This document shows positions 16,838-26,115 of a stretch of DNA of 60,459 nucleotides, in pieces (the stretch's first letter is position 1; every line of letters begins with the position of its first letter). The notes beneath the pieces are model-generated. The model worked only from the letters and a program-made list of their open reading frames with translations. It searched no databases and was not told the DNA's origin. Source of the DNA: Nitrosospira multiformis (lineage in GTDB: Bacteria > Pseudomonadota > Gammaproteobacteria > Burkholderiales > Nitrosomonadaceae). The DNA is taken from positions 1 to 60,459 of the forward strand of contig NZ_FOCT01000016.1 in the NCBI RefSeq assembly GCF_900110185.1. The letters run 5' to 3'. A program made the translations under genes and the position numbers.

Positions 16838-17050
16838 TTAATCAGCTGTTTTTTGTACTTCGAGGCGCGGCGCAAAGCCGATGCTAGGGCCTTCAGGGTT
16901 TATCCAGAATACGGTGTTTTCTGGAAAACCCGTGAGCGATCCTTGATGGAAATGGCGCTTCAAAAGATCGTGGGGATAATTGCTGGAAAAATTTCTTACT
17001 CGTTTGACATGTCCTGTAAGAGTTCTCGTATAGACGGCGTATTTAGGCAT
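16838..17050 (-). CDS. Small basic protein of unknown function
   Basis: 70 residues beginning MPKYAVYTRTLTGHVKRVRN behind an excellent Shine-Dalgarno (GGGAAGGAGTT just before ATG 17050). It is basic and probably cytoplasmic, with no membrane segment. The opening pattern 'YAVYTRTLTGHVKRV' suggests a small beta-rich domain. No family was recognised. The strong ribosome binding site is the main reason for accepting it. Confidence 0.6.
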   Translation of the reverse strand: MPKYAVYTRTLTGHVKRVRNFSSNYPHDLLKRHFHQGSLTGFPENTVFWINPEGPSIGFAPRLEVQKTAD

Positions 17051-17224
17051 AACTCCTTCCCAGTTGTATCGAAGCTTCTATTTTGACGGCGGTTTATTGC
17101 AGTATCAATGCAGATAGTGAAGCTTGGATTCTGATCGCTCTCGGAGTTATTAATAGCAGATAAAGGCCAGCTCATTTTGTAATCACTTTTCCGGATGAGC
17201 TACAGGGGGCTTCGAAAGCCTCAA

Positions 17225-18292
17225 CCGCGATGACCTGAGGACGATTGCTCCAATATCATCGACCCATAGCCGCCGCTGTCAGGAAGATACGTAACTCAGC
17301 CGGGACGCGATTTCCCATCATCATGATCAGCGCCACGGCGAACGCCCTATCGGTTGTCGTCGGAACCCCCCAACCGTGGGACCAGGCTCCTGCAGGAATC
17401 AATAGCAGATAAACGATCGCCGGCACCACCATGCCGCCGATAGCTGCAGCAACCGGCAACGCCCCGATTGTACGCTGGCGAGGCGGCCCACCGTGAATTC
17501 TCGCTTGATTTCCAGCCCCACGACCAGGAAGAAGATCATGAGCAGACCGTCATTGATCCAATGGAGTAAGGACATCTTGAACTCGGCGCTACCGAGTGAA
17601 ACGCCCAGATACAGCTCCCATAGTGCCGCGAAAGAGGGCCCAAGGCCGGAATTCGTAAGAACCACAGCAAGGATCGTTGCCAGTAAGAGCAGGATACCTG
17701 CGGAAGGCGCCCAGTCGGCAAAGTCGAGAGCGGCACCCCGTAACCGGTGCCCTGGCTAACCAAGCATCGCATCGGCGAAAGAGCTTTCATCCCATGGGTC
17801 ATCATAGCGCCGACCGTTGATAAAGAATGTCGGCGTGATAAAAGCGTGACTGACCTAGGCGCTCTTTACGTCTGCCTGGACGCGCGCCTTGGCGCGCTCA
17901 TCGGCTTCTCCGGCTTTGACAGGATCTGGCAAGGGCACCCCCAGATCGTGGGCAACCGCAACCAAATCCTCCTCCGTCAACGTTTCGGAACGTGTCATCA
18001 ACGCGATGTGGGCATCCCAAAAGCTTTTGGTGTCTTTCGCATGCTCCACCAGCTCGGCAGCGCGGAGAGCAATATCGCTTCCAGCCAGAGGGTAATGCCG
18101 GAATACATAACGAAGGCGATCGCCCAGCTGATCACGAACCTCAGCGATTCTTTCATTCGCAGCGCGGCAATACGAGCATGCGTAGCTTCCGTACTCCACC
18201 AGGGTTATTTCAACGTTCGCTGGCCCGAGCGTATGGTCGTAGTCGTTATCGACCGGGCGATCAAGCTTGTTGCTTAATTTCACCTGCGACAC
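17225..18292 (-). pseudogene. Decayed DsbA-NhaA fusion (thioredoxin-like domain plus Na+/H+ antiporter)
   Basis: The N-terminal part (18292 down to about 17855) is a DsbA-like domain: VEITLVEYGSYACSYCRAAN with an intact CSYC active site, then LRYVFRHYPLAGSDIA. A different frame then gives PTFFINGRRYDDPWDESSF, the end of the same domain. It is followed by NhaA sequence: [38 protein letters not shown], then in a third frame [17 protein letters not shown] and [18 protein letters not shown]. The NhaA double-Asp motif (DDIGAIV) is still readable in a shifted frame at about 17230-17250. At least three frameshifts break it, and roughly the last half of NhaA is missing. DsbA-NhaA fusions are known in other proteobacteria; this copy is dead. 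Confidence 0.8.
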
Positions 18293-18707
18293 TGAATGGC
18301 CTCACTCAATGGACAATATTTACAATCACTTCGTTTTCGGCTGAGTAGCTAATGAAAATATTATAGTAGTGGCTCCGGGAAACCGGATGCCCTGGCGTAC
18401 TCAGCGTACTCAAGATGATTCAAGGCCGGGTAGCCGATAGGCATTCGTCTCCGATTTACCGCACCTCTATACCTCTGTTCGTTTGTGCGGATCACACCCC
18501 ATCGCATTCTCATCCTGCTTCTTCTCTGAGGAATTGACCCGGTCATCCGGATAAAAGCCAGCGCGATTTATCATCCGGCACGTCCGTTCGACCCCCTCGT
18601 CTGCATCGATGCAAGTCATCATATTAACTACTACAGTATATATATAGGGTATGTCGACTCCGAGAAGCCATCATTCAGGAATGTCATTTGGAGTCCACAT
18701 TGTATGA
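18293..18707. other. Intergenic region upstream of the pqi operon
   Basis: About 415 bases. No gene is supported. An AT-rich alternating stretch (CAGTATATATATAG, about 18635-18650) lies roughly 60 bases before the pqiA start and could hold the promoter -10 region. No CpxR-type box was seen here. Confidence 0.35.
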
Positions 18708-19367
18708 ATGAAAGACAATCTCAATAAATTAACCATGCGGGAAGTGCCTGGCTTGATTGCTTGTGAAGAATGCGATGCGGTTTATCGCAGATTAGCGCTG
18801 GGCCGCAGCGAAGTCGCATTCTGCCGCCGTTGCGGCGCCGAGCTGGAACGCGACAGGCGTGCTCAGCGCAGGCATGTCTTGCCACTGGCAATTGCCGGCT
18901 TATGTATGTATCTCGTTGCAAACGTCTTTCCAATCCTTGAACTGGAACTGCGGAGTGGTTTGTTCAGCCAGGCAACGCTTATAGGCTCGGTCCGTTCCTT
19001 GAGAGGCGAGGGGATGCTCTTCGTGGCATTGCTGGTGTTGGCCACAACAATTCTGTTTCCCTTGATTCAACTTCTGGCTTTGATTTATTTGCTTACCTTT
19101 CCAATCAGATTTAGAAGATTTGGACACCCAACAACGTTTAATTTATCGGGACGCCTGATCCAGGTCTTGCGACCATGGGTAATGGTGGAGGTATTTCTGC
19201 TCGGTGTCATCGTTGCGTTCGTCAAACTGACGAGTATGGCAACCGTACTGCCTGGCATTGCGCTGTGGGCATTTGGTGCTCTTGCTTTCCTGCTGACCGC
19301 GGTGTTTTCGTTTGACCCGCGTTGTCTCTATATCAGCAGATGTGGCTACAAGAAACAGGGGAAATAA
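18708..19367 (+). CDS. pqiA: PqiA N-terminal half (paraquat-inducible protein A domain)
   Basis: 219 residues. It carries two zinc-ribbon-like Cys pairs (IACEECDAVY and FCRRCGAE) in the cytoplasmic N-terminus, then four hydrophobic segments from about residue 50. This is one PqiA repeat. The E. coli protein has two repeats in one ~417-residue chain; here the second repeat is a separate gene that starts three bases after this stop. PqiA is the inner-membrane partner of the PqiB tunnel, which moves lipids between membranes. First gene of a four-gene operon. Confidence 0.85.
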   Translation: MKDNLNKLTMREVPGLIACEECDAVYRRLALGRSEVAFCRRCGAELERDRRAQRRHVLPLAIAGLCMYLVANVFPILELELRSGLFSQATLIGSVRSLRGEGMLFVALLVLATTILFPLIQLLALIYLLTFPIRFRRFGHPTTFNLSGRLIQVLRPWVMVEVFLLGVIVAFVKLTSMATVLPGIALWAFGALAFLLTAVFSFDPRCLYISRCGYKKQGK

Positions 19368-19370
19368 AGC

Positions 19371-20063
19371 GTGCCAGCAAATAGAACCGTTCAACCAGCC
19401 AGCCAGCCGCCGGAGAGCGGAGTGTCCGTAAAGACTGCGGCGAAGCTGGGCATGGTGTCATGTCCTCATTGTGCGACCTTATGGGAAGATGTAAAGGCTC
19501 ATGACCGCTGCGGCCGCTGCGGTGCAGGATTGCACCTGCGTAAACCTGACAGTCTCCGCCGCACCTGGGCTTTAGTGATCGCCGCCTACATAATGTATGT
19601 CCCGGCCAATATATTACCGGTCATGATCACTGTTCCTTTCCTCGGAAAGGAACAGCAAGACACGATCATGAGTGGCATCATTTATTTCTGGAATTCCGGT
19701 TCCTGGGGATTGGCGCTTATTGTTTTTACTGCCAGCTTTCTCGTGCCTTTATTCAAGCTGGCGGTCCTTACTCAGCTATTGATCGCGGTACAAGACCACA
19801 GTAAGCGGCACCTCTTGCTACGAGCGAAACTTTATCGCGTTATCGCGGTAATTGGCCGTTGGTCGATGCTGGATGTTTTTGTAGTAACGCTGATGACCGG
19901 GCTCATACAGATCAAAGGCTTTGCCACGGTGCACCCGGGGGAGGGTATCGCTGCCTTTGCCGCAGTGGTGGTACTGACCATGCTTGCTTCGATCAGCTTT
20001 GATCCTCGTTTGATGTGGGATGTGACTGAACATGATCCCGGAAGATCACATGAATCAAGATGA
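19371..20063 (+). CDS. pqiA: PqiA C-terminal half (second PqiA domain)
   Basis: 230 residues from GTG 19371. It also has two Cys pairs (VSCPHCATLW and DRCGRCGAGL), then four membrane segments, including WALVIAAYIMYVPANILPVM and WSMLDVFVVTLMTGLIQIKG (PqiA family patterns). Together with the previous gene it makes a full two-repeat PqiA. The split leaves each half with its own zinc-ribbon and membrane bundle, so both could fold and associate. It overlaps the start of pqiB. Confidence 0.85.
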   Translation: MPANRTVQPASQPPESGVSVKTAAKLGMVSCPHCATLWEDVKAHDRCGRCGAGLHLRKPDSLRRTWALVIAAYIMYVPANILPVMITVPFLGKEQQDTIMSGIIYFWNSGSWGLALIVFTASFLVPLFKLAVLTQLLIAVQDHSKRHLLLRAKLYRVIAVIGRWSMLDVFVVTLMTGLIQIKGFATVHPGEGIAAFAAVVVLTMLASISFDPRLMWDVTEHDPGRSHESR

Positions 20064-21708
20064 GGCAAATGATCCCGCACAGGGCGTTCCTTTGCCAAAG
20101 AAGGTGGGCCAGCGAAACTGGCTCTCCTCGTTAATCTGGCTGGTTCCGATACTTGCCGCGGTTATTGGAATTTCGCTTCTGGCTCAGGCCTGGATTCAGC
20201 GCGGTCCTGCGATCACCATTACATTTCTCTCCGGCGAAGGACTCGAGGCAGGCAAAACCAAGGTCAAGTACAAAGAAGTCGAGATCGGCACCGTTCAGTC
20301 AATCGCGCTCAGCGAAGATCGCACTCACGTTTCGGTAACCGTGCGATTGAAGAAGGAAGCCCAAAGTTTCACCGCAGCCGACAGCCGTTTCTGGGTCGTG
20401 CGTCCACGTATCTCAGGTTTGCAGGTGTCCGGGCTTGCGACCCTGGTATCAGGCACCTACATCGGAGCGGATGAGGGCATTTCCGCCGAGCAGGCAAACA
20501 AATTTATGGGACTTGAGACGCCGCCAATAGTTACCCGCGGTGCTTCCGGAAAGCAGTATTTTTTACATGCGGCCGATATCGGCTCGGTGGATATAGGTTC
20601 GCCTGTCTATTTCCATGGGATCAAAGTAGGGCAAGTGACCGCATATGATCTGGATGAAAATGGCAAAGGCATTATCATGCGGATATTCATTAACTCGCCC
20701 TATGACAGATTCGTGGGTATCAATACCCGCTTCTGGCACGCCAGCGGCTTCGATGTGCAGCTTAATGCCGATGGGTTAAAGATCAGGTCGCAATCAATGG
20801 ATACTGTTCTGTTTGGCGGTCTTTCCTTCCAATCCCCTGATGACAATCCCGGCACTCTCGCCAAAGAGGACACGGCCTTTATCCTGGCTGAGAATCAGAC
20901 TGAAGCATTAAAGGAGCCGGATGGCGAGGCGCAAATAATATTGCTTAATTTCAAACAATCCCTCCGTGGTCTAAGACCGGGTGCAGAAGTGAGTTTCCGG
21001 GGACTGGTATTGGGACAGGTTAAATCGATAGGCATTGATTATGACCCCAAGCTGCGCGAATTCACTATGCCAGTCCTGGTTCAGGTTTATCCGGAGCGTC
21101 TGGGCCGGAGATACGCACAGTTTCGAAAAGAACCAACATATACAGCCCAACAGCGTTTGCAGTTCATGATCGATCGCGGCTTGCGCGCGCAGTTGCGAAG
21201 CGCTGATCTCCTTACCGGACAACTTTATGTGGCCTTCGATTTCTTTCCTGGCGTCGTCACAAAAAAAGGAGATGTTTCAAAGCGTAAAGCCGATGTAACT
21301 GCTTCCCAGGCGCTGTTGGCAATACCCACCATTCCCAATACGGCAGAGGAAACTCAAACGCAGATTTCCGAGATAGCGCGAAAGTTGAACAAGGTACCTT
21401 TCGATCAAATTGGCAGCGAATTACAGGAGTCATTAAAAAGCCTCCAAAGGACGCTGAACAGCGCCGGGCAACTGACGGAGAAATTGAATAACAATGTGGC
21501 ACCCGAAATAGCCATGGCAATGAAGGACGTGCATGAGACTCTAAATGCTGCGGGGCAGACATTGTCCGAAGAGGCGCCTCTGCAGCAGGACTTACGTCAG
21601 ACATTGCAGGAATTGTCGCGCGCGGCGATTTCACTCAGAGTTGTGACGGATTATCTGGAGCGTCATCCTGAATCGATAATTCGGGGCAAGCGGGAAGACA
21701 AACAATGA
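20050..21708 (+). CDS. pqiB: PqiB, three-MCE-domain intermembrane lipid transport protein
   Basis: About 552 residues, close to the E. coli length. It has an N-terminal cytoplasmic stub, one membrane anchor (LIWLVPILAAVIGISLLAQA), then three MCE domains: ITFLSGEGLEAGKTKVKYKE, a second from IGSPVYFHGIKVGQV, and a third from LRPGAEVSFRGLVLGQV. A C-terminal helical region (about 440-545) would form the periplasmic tube. PqiB hexamers make a needle that spans the periplasm. ATG 20050 follows GGAAG at good distance; an in-frame ATG at 20032 is possible. It overlaps the previous gene by 14 bases and pqiC by four. Confidence 0.92.
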   Translation: MNQDEANDPAQGVPLPKKVGQRNWLSSLIWLVPILAAVIGISLLAQAWIQRGPAITITFLSGEGLEAGKTKVKYKEVEIGTVQSIALSEDRTHVSVTVRLKKEAQSFTAADSRFWVVRPRISGLQVSGLATLVSGTYIGADEGISAEQANKFMGLETPPIVTRGASGKQYFLHAADIGSVDIGSPVYFHGIKVGQVTAYDLDENGKGIIMRIFINSPYDRFVGINTRFWHASGFDVQLNADGLKIRSQSMDTVLFGGLSFQSPDDNPGTLAKEDTAFILAENQTEALKEPDGEAQIILLNFKQSLRGLRPGAEVSFRGLVLGQVKSIGIDYDPKLREFTMPVLVQVYPERLGRRYAQFRKEPTYTAQQRLQFMIDRGLRAQLRSADLLTGQLYVAFDFFPGVVTKKGDVSKRKADVTASQALLAIPTIPNTAEETQTQISEIARKLNKVPFDQIGSELQESLKSLQRTLNSAGQLTEKLNNNVAPEIAMAMKDVHETLNAAGQTLSEEAPLQQDLRQTLQELSRAAISLRVVTDYLERHPESIIRGKREDKQ

Positions 21709-22334
21709 CGGCCCTGGGGCGAAGCGCATTTTTTATGATAGCAGCATCATTGATCGCTGGCTGCGTATCGGTTCCGGAGACGCGGTTTTATACGCTGTCG
21801 GAGCCTCCCGAGATGAAGGCCCGGCCACGAGATCTGTCCACCCCGATTTTCATTGACATATTGCCAGTCAATGTTCCAGAACGGCTTGCGCGCCCGCAAT
21901 TGGTTGTACGGTACGGAGATTCTGGTCCTGAAACACAGCTTTTCATCCTTGAACAAGATCGCTGGTCTTCACCCTTCAACTATGAACTGCGAGATGCGTT
22001 CGCCTCTGGTATCGCTGGCTGGACCGGGGCCGTAAACAAGGCACACAGGGGCCGTACTCCCGATCAAATCGTCTACAGGATCGCAATTGAACTTAGCCAG
22101 TTCGATGCAATAATCGATGACAGCGTAAAGGCAAGATTCAGTTGGACGATTACGCGTCCTACCGATGCTCGTAGCGCCGCCTGTTATGCGGTGATTACGG
22201 AGCCCGTTGCCACAGGTGTCGAAGGTGTTGTAGAGGGCGTGCAGCGTGCAGTAACAAGCGTGGTCAGAAGCATTTCAAGGAACGTGATCGAGCTGGATAT
22301 GGGCCGTGTTCCAACGTGTGCTGTGCAGGAATAA
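21705..22334 (+). CDS. pqiC: PqiC, outer-membrane lipoprotein of the Pqi system
   Basis: 209 residues. The start overlaps the pqiB stop (ATGA). The lipoprotein signal is SAFFMIAASLIAGCVS, with the lipobox Cys in IAGC. PETRFYTLSEP is the hallmark start of the ABC-type transport auxiliary lipoprotein (PqiC/YmbA) family, and PERLARPQLVVRYG follows. It sits in the outer membrane and receives the PqiB tube. Last gene of the operon. Late cysteines (ACYAVI and PTCAVQ) are unusual additions. Confidence 0.9.
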   Translation: MTALGRSAFFMIAASLIAGCVSVPETRFYTLSEPPEMKARPRDLSTPIFIDILPVNVPERLARPQLVVRYGDSGPETQLFILEQDRWSSPFNYELRDAFASGIAGWTGAVNKAHRGRTPDQIVYRIAIELSQFDAIIDDSVKARFSWTITRPTDARSAACYAVITEPVATGVEGVVEGVQRAVTSVVRSISRNVIELDMGRVPTCAVQE

Positions 22335-22519
22335 GCGCTTTGACTTGCGCTGTGACTTTGATACGGCCACTGCTCTGTTACAACTCTTCCCCATATGGGG
22401 ACTGGGGTTGGGGCGGCCAAGCAGTTCTGGTGCCTGGCCGTCAAGACTTCATGAATATCGAGCTAATTGATATAGACCTGCATGCCTCCGTCGTTGCAGA
22501 TGAAGCTTCCGTTTATGCT

Positions 22520-23008
22520 TCAGCCCTTACCATGATGCCTGTTCTTCTCACGCATTTGTTTCATCTGTTCTTGTTGGGCATCAGTTAATATCTGGTTAAT
22601 GGCATGGCGCGTTCTCGTGCGCTCCGTTACCAATTCGGTTACCAGATTTCCTCGTTCACGCGCCAATTGTTGTACGCGGCTATCGTCAATTTGGGGGTTT
22701 CTTGCCAGTTCCCGTAATTCCCTTCGATTTGTTCGTATTTTCTCCCTTATGGCTGCTGTTTGCGGTTTTGATTTTTCCATAATCGCTTCAATCGATGCGC
22801 GTTGCTCCGAAGTAAGCTGGAGGCGATCGGCCATTTTGTCCCAGAATGCCTTTTTACCTTCCATACCTTGCCCCTCGGAGCGAGAGTCTGCACTGTGATG
22901 GTAGCCTGATGATGCATATTTCTGATAAGCATCAGAATGTGGATCAGCCAAAACAATGCCACTTGCTAATAACCCGCTGATCAATGAAAGTTTCATGATT
23001 GTTTTCAT
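22520..23008 (-). CDS. spy: Spy/CpxP-family periplasmic stress protein
   Basis: 162 residues with a signal peptide (MKTIMKLSLISGLLASGIVL, cleavage near LAD) and a helical mature part. The family motif LTXXQ appears twice in variant form: LQLTSEQRASIEAIM and LTDAQQEQMKQM. Spy is an ATP-independent chaperone, and CpxP damps the Cpx sensor. The gene is divergent from a CpxR-like regulator, and a CpxR box lies between them, so CpxP-type feedback is plausible. A Shine-Dalgarno AGAGGAG precedes ATG 23008. The His-rich N-terminus of the mature protein (GYHHSADSR) might bind metal. Confidence 0.88.
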   Translation of the reverse strand: MKTIMKLSLISGLLASGIVLADPHSDAYQKYASSGYHHSADSRSEGQGMEGKKAFWDKMADRLQLTSEQRASIEAIMEKSKPQTAAIREKIRTNRRELRELARNPQIDDSRVQQLARERGNLVTELVTERTRTRHAINQILTDAQQEQMKQMREKNRHHGKG

Positions 23009-23110
23009 TTAGCCAACTCCTCTTGATGGTGATGTTTGCGAATGCCACCGTGAATGTGCACGGCTTGGAAAAGAATAAGGCCAGGCAATGTCAATTAGGG
23101 TTATGGGAAT

Positions 23111-23125
23111 GTAAAGTTATGTAAA
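23111..23125 (+). promoter_or_regulatory. CpxR-type binding site GTAAA-N5-GTAAA
   Basis: GTAAAGTTATGTAAA matches the textbook CpxR consensus exactly, including the five-base spacer. It lies 97 bases before the cpxR-like start and 103 bases before the spy-like start on the other strand, well placed to control both. The match and the two gene families on either side support each other. Confidence 0.8.
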
Positions 23126-23221
23126 ACCATAAATTTCTATATTTGATTGCTTTGATTTGGCAATATCGGTAGCAGGCAAATGCACCGCATCTGGAAACCT
23201 GCAAAATTCTGACCTGGGGAA

Positions 23222-23923
23222 ATGATGGCGCGGATATTACTGGCGGATGACGATATTGAATTGAGTGGGATGCTGGTGGATTACTTCACTGACGAGGGCT
23301 TCGACGTCGATGTGGCTTATGACGGCCTCACGACCTTGAACAAGATATCGGTGAACCGGTATGACCTGTTGATACTTGATGTGATGATGCCGCACCAGAA
23401 CGGTTTCGATGTATTACGTGAGCTGCGCATGCAATCTCTGCTTCCCGTATTGATGCTGACGGCGAGAGGGAACGACATCGACAGTATTGTCGGTCTTGAG
23501 CTCGGGGCAGATGACTATCTGGCGAAGCCATCCAATCCCCGTGTAATGGTGGCACGGATTCGCGCAATTTTAAGAAGAGCAGAGATACAAGGTGATCGGC
23601 GCAATGGAAGTGGTGAGCCTGATAAGATCATATTGGACGATCTCGTTATGCATACAGGTTCACGTACTGTTACCTGCGGCAACAATCCCGTATTTGTGAC
23701 GAGCACTGAATTCAGCTTGCTGGATGTGTTGTTGCGGGAAGCCGGCAATGTCGTATCGAAGGCGGATTTGTCCGAGCGCGCGCTTGGCCGGAAATTGAGC
23801 CGCTATGACCGCAGCCTAGATGTGCATGTAAGCAGTCTTCGTAAAAAATTGGGGCCAATGCCCGATGGGCAGGAGCGCATCAAGACGGTCCGCGGTGTCG
23901 GTTATATTTATTCACGAAACTGA
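23222..23923 (+). CDS. cpxR: OmpR-family response regulator, CpxR-like
   Basis: 233 residues. The receiver domain (1-~115) has the acidic pocket DDD at 9-11, phospho-acceptor Asp53 in LLILDVMMP, Thr80 and Lys102 (YLAKPSNP). The C-terminal winged helix (about 135-233) ends with the OmpR pattern VHVSSLRKKLG and IKTVRGVGYIYSRN. The start may be ATG 23222 or 23225. The sensor gene begins one base after the stop. Placement beside a Spy-like gene and a perfect CpxR box makes CpxR the best match. It should activate envelope-stress genes, including spy. Confidence 0.9.
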   Translation: MMARILLADDDIELSGMLVDYFTDEGFDVDVAYDGLTTLNKISVNRYDLLILDVMMPHQNGFDVLRELRMQSLLPVLMLTARGNDIDSIVGLELGADDYLAKPSNPRVMVARIRAILRRAEIQGDRRNGSGEPDKIILDDLVMHTGSRTVTCGNNPVFVTSTEFSLLDVLLREAGNVVSKADLSERALGRKLSRYDRSLDVHVSSLRKKLGPMPDGQERIKTVRGVGYIYSRN

Positions 23924-23924
23924 C

Positions 23925-25364
23925 ATGCACAGGCTCTTCTGGAAAATATTCCTGTCTTTCTGGTTCACGCTGATCATTTTCACTGCGCTGCTTCTGTTTG
24001 CTGCTTCCACTTATCTTGAACATAACCGGGTACAGCAGGATGCCGGGAATATGCGAGAGCGTCTATCGGGATATTTTGATCAGGGACGGACGGCCGCAAG
24101 GGAGAAGGGTGTTGAGGGCCTCAAGGAATGGCTCGACTACCTGGATCGGAGTGAAGCAATTCCTATTTTCCTGATCGATGAGACAGGTCGCGATCTGCTC
24201 GATCGGGAAATTCCTCCTGATATCGCATCAAGGCTGGAGCGGAGGCGACAACACCCCAATCGTCTGAACAGGAGAGGATATCCGCACCATCAGCCCATAC
24301 GCCTTGCAGATGGAAGTCTTTATTACATGGTTCCCGACTTCCAAAGCATCACCTTGCGCAGGATATTGCAGCGCCCGCGAGTGATTGCGCTTCCCGTAGC
24401 GATCGCCGCGCTGCTAAGCGCGTTGATCTGCCTGCTGCTTAGTCGCTACCTCACTTTTCCGCTCGAACGTTTACGGTATGCTGCGCAGCATATTGCAAAC
24501 GGCGATCTGGCACAGCGCGTCGTTCCCTCCATGGCTGGACGGCGTGACGAGATCGGGGAACTGGCAAGTGCATTTGACAAGATGACCGAGCGACTCGAGA
24601 GGGTATTTGGCGCGCAGCGGCAATTGCTGAGCGACGCCTCACATGAGCTTCGTTCCCCTCTCGCAAGGTTACAGGCTGCGCTGGAGCTTGCGCGGCAGCG
24701 GTCAGGCGGGCAGGCTGAAAAGGAATTGAACCGCATGGAGACGGAAATAGAACGCTTGAATGAGCTCCTCGGGCGTCTACTCGAACTCTCCCGTCTGGAA
24801 GCAGGCGTGGATTCCGTTCATGCTGAAAAGGTGGACATACGGGAACTACTTGAAGAACTCGTGGAGGATGCGCAATTCGAAGCATCAGCGATGGGCTGCC
24901 GGATAGAATTAAGGAATACTTTCTCAGCGGTCGTATGGGCAAATCCCGGGCTTCTGCACAGTGCGATAGAAAACGTTGTACGCAATGCCATCAAATATAC
25001 AAAACCCGCTACGGCGGTTGAAATAAGCATGCTGACAGACCCGACCTGTCGTGATGGAATCGTTGTTCAGGTTCGGGATCACGGACCTGGCGCACCCAAA
25101 GACATGCTGCCCCATCTTTTTCAACCCTTCGTCAGGTTGGAAGAAGCCCGGGATCGCTCAACAGGTGGACATGGGCTTGGGCTTGCCATCGCTGAGCGGG
25201 CTGTTCGACTACATGGTGGAAAAATCGTAGCGAGAAACGCATCGGATGAAGGGCTCAGTATCCAGATTCACTTGCTGTCCATGAGATCTGATGAAAATTT
25301 GAATCAGGGCAATGGCAGTAATCTGTTGCATGGCGGAGAAGGGCAAAACACTGAACTTCCCTGA
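23925..25364 (+). CDS. cpxA: Sensor histidine kinase, CpxA-like
   Basis: 480 residues from ATG 23925 (MHRLFWKIFLSFWFTLIIFT, first membrane helix). A periplasmic domain of about 130 residues follows, then a second helix (VIALPVAIAALLSALICLLL), HAMP, HisKA with His in LSDASHELRSPL, and HATPase with N box (SAIENVVRNAIKYTKP), G1 (VRDHGPGAP) and G2 (TGGHGLGLAIA). It should phosphorylate the adjacent regulator in response to envelope damage. The periplasmic part is short and Arg/His-rich (LERRRQHPNRLNRRGYPHHQ), unlike E. coli CpxA. Confidence 0.9.
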   Translation: MHRLFWKIFLSFWFTLIIFTALLLFAASTYLEHNRVQQDAGNMRERLSGYFDQGRTAAREKGVEGLKEWLDYLDRSEAIPIFLIDETGRDLLDREIPPDIASRLERRRQHPNRLNRRGYPHHQPIRLADGSLYYMVPDFQSITLRRILQRPRVIALPVAIAALLSALICLLLSRYLTFPLERLRYAAQHIANGDLAQRVVPSMAGRRDEIGELASAFDKMTERLERVFGAQRQLLSDASHELRSPLARLQAALELARQRSGGQAEKELNRMETEIERLNELLGRLLELSRLEAGVDSVHAEKVDIRELLEELVEDAQFEASAMGCRIELRNTFSAVVWANPGLLHSAIENVVRNAIKYTKPATAVEISMLTDPTCRDGIVVQVRDHGPGAPKDMLPHLFQPFVRLEEARDRSTGGHGLGLAIAERAVRLHGGKIVARNASDEGLSIQIHLLSMRSDENLNQGNGSNLLHGGEGQNTELP

Positions 25365-25365
25365 C

Positions 25366-26115
25366 TCAGGACTTCCCCTTCAATGCGTCGCGGAGATTTT
25401 CAATAGCGCCTTCAAGTAGCTTCAATCCATCTACGAGCTGCTCCTCGTTGACGTCCATATCCAGGAAGTTAACAACTTCCTCGGCCGCTCTCCTGAGTTT
25501 GTCATCAGCATCACTGGCATTCCACTCATTATGAGAAGCAACGTGTCTTAGCATGTGCTCGTGAGGAGCAATCTCTTGAGCTGGCGTTTCGCAATAATCC
25601 AGCGCTTTCTGCCATGGATTGCTTGCATTGCTGAGTTCGCCAATATCAAGACCAAGACGTTCCGCTATCGCATGAGCCAGTTTATCGGCCCATTCGGTAG
25701 CGCTGTCGCGCTCGCTTGCAAGCTGCCACATTTCATGCCCGCTGTTTTCACGCTCATTGTTTTCACGTTCGCTGTTCTGTGCTTGCAGTGTCGAAGCGTT
25801 CTCCTTCCGTTCCTGATAATGCTCGTGCTCAGCCTCCAATGCATTTTTGATGGCATCTTGCCACCAGTCCATGCTCTGGTCCTCCTGATCAGGAAGGCTC
25901 TCGACGTGGAATGGCTTGGGTGCAATTGAATGTGCAGGGGGCACTGGGGCATCGGCAATTACAGCCCGGATAAAGCGAGCCGCTTGCGCGGGGGCGCTCT
26001 CTGGATGGCATGGATAATCTGTCGCATTGTCCACTTCAACAGTTTTTGACTTCATCTCAAGAGCGTCGGCTACGTATCGCAAAGCTTCTTTATCGAATCC
26101 CGCTGGTATGTTCAT
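25366..26115 (-). CDS. Acidic cytoplasmic protein of unknown function
   Basis: 249 residues, good ribosome binding site (GAGGAAATGGA before ATG 26115). There is no signal peptide or membrane segment. The middle (about 85-150) is a Glu/Asn-rich stretch, likely coiled coil or disordered, including ERENNERENSG. The C-terminal ~60 residues are helical (ADDKLRRAAEEVVNFLDMDV, LVDGLKLLEGAIENLRDALK). No family was recognised. Its stop nearly touches the kinase stop, and the two are convergent. Phage-related proteins sometimes look like this, but nothing else here is phage. Confidence 0.6.
   Translation of the reverse strand: MNIPAGFDKEALRYVADALEMKSKTVEVDNATDYPCHPESAPAQAARFIRAVIADAPVPPAHSIAPKPFHVESLPDQEDQSMDWWQDAIKNALEAEHEHYQERKENASTLQAQNSERENNERENSGHEMWQLASERDSATEWADKLAHAIAERLGLDIGELSNASNPWQKALDYCETPAQEIAPHEHMLRHVASHNEWNASDADDKLRRAAEEVVNFLDMDVNEEQLVDGLKLLEGAIENLRDALKGKS

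Noticed and set aside
22391..22406. CCCCATATGGGG palindrome downstream of pqiC
   Set aside because: No T-run and only one short stem; not enough for a terminator or operator call.
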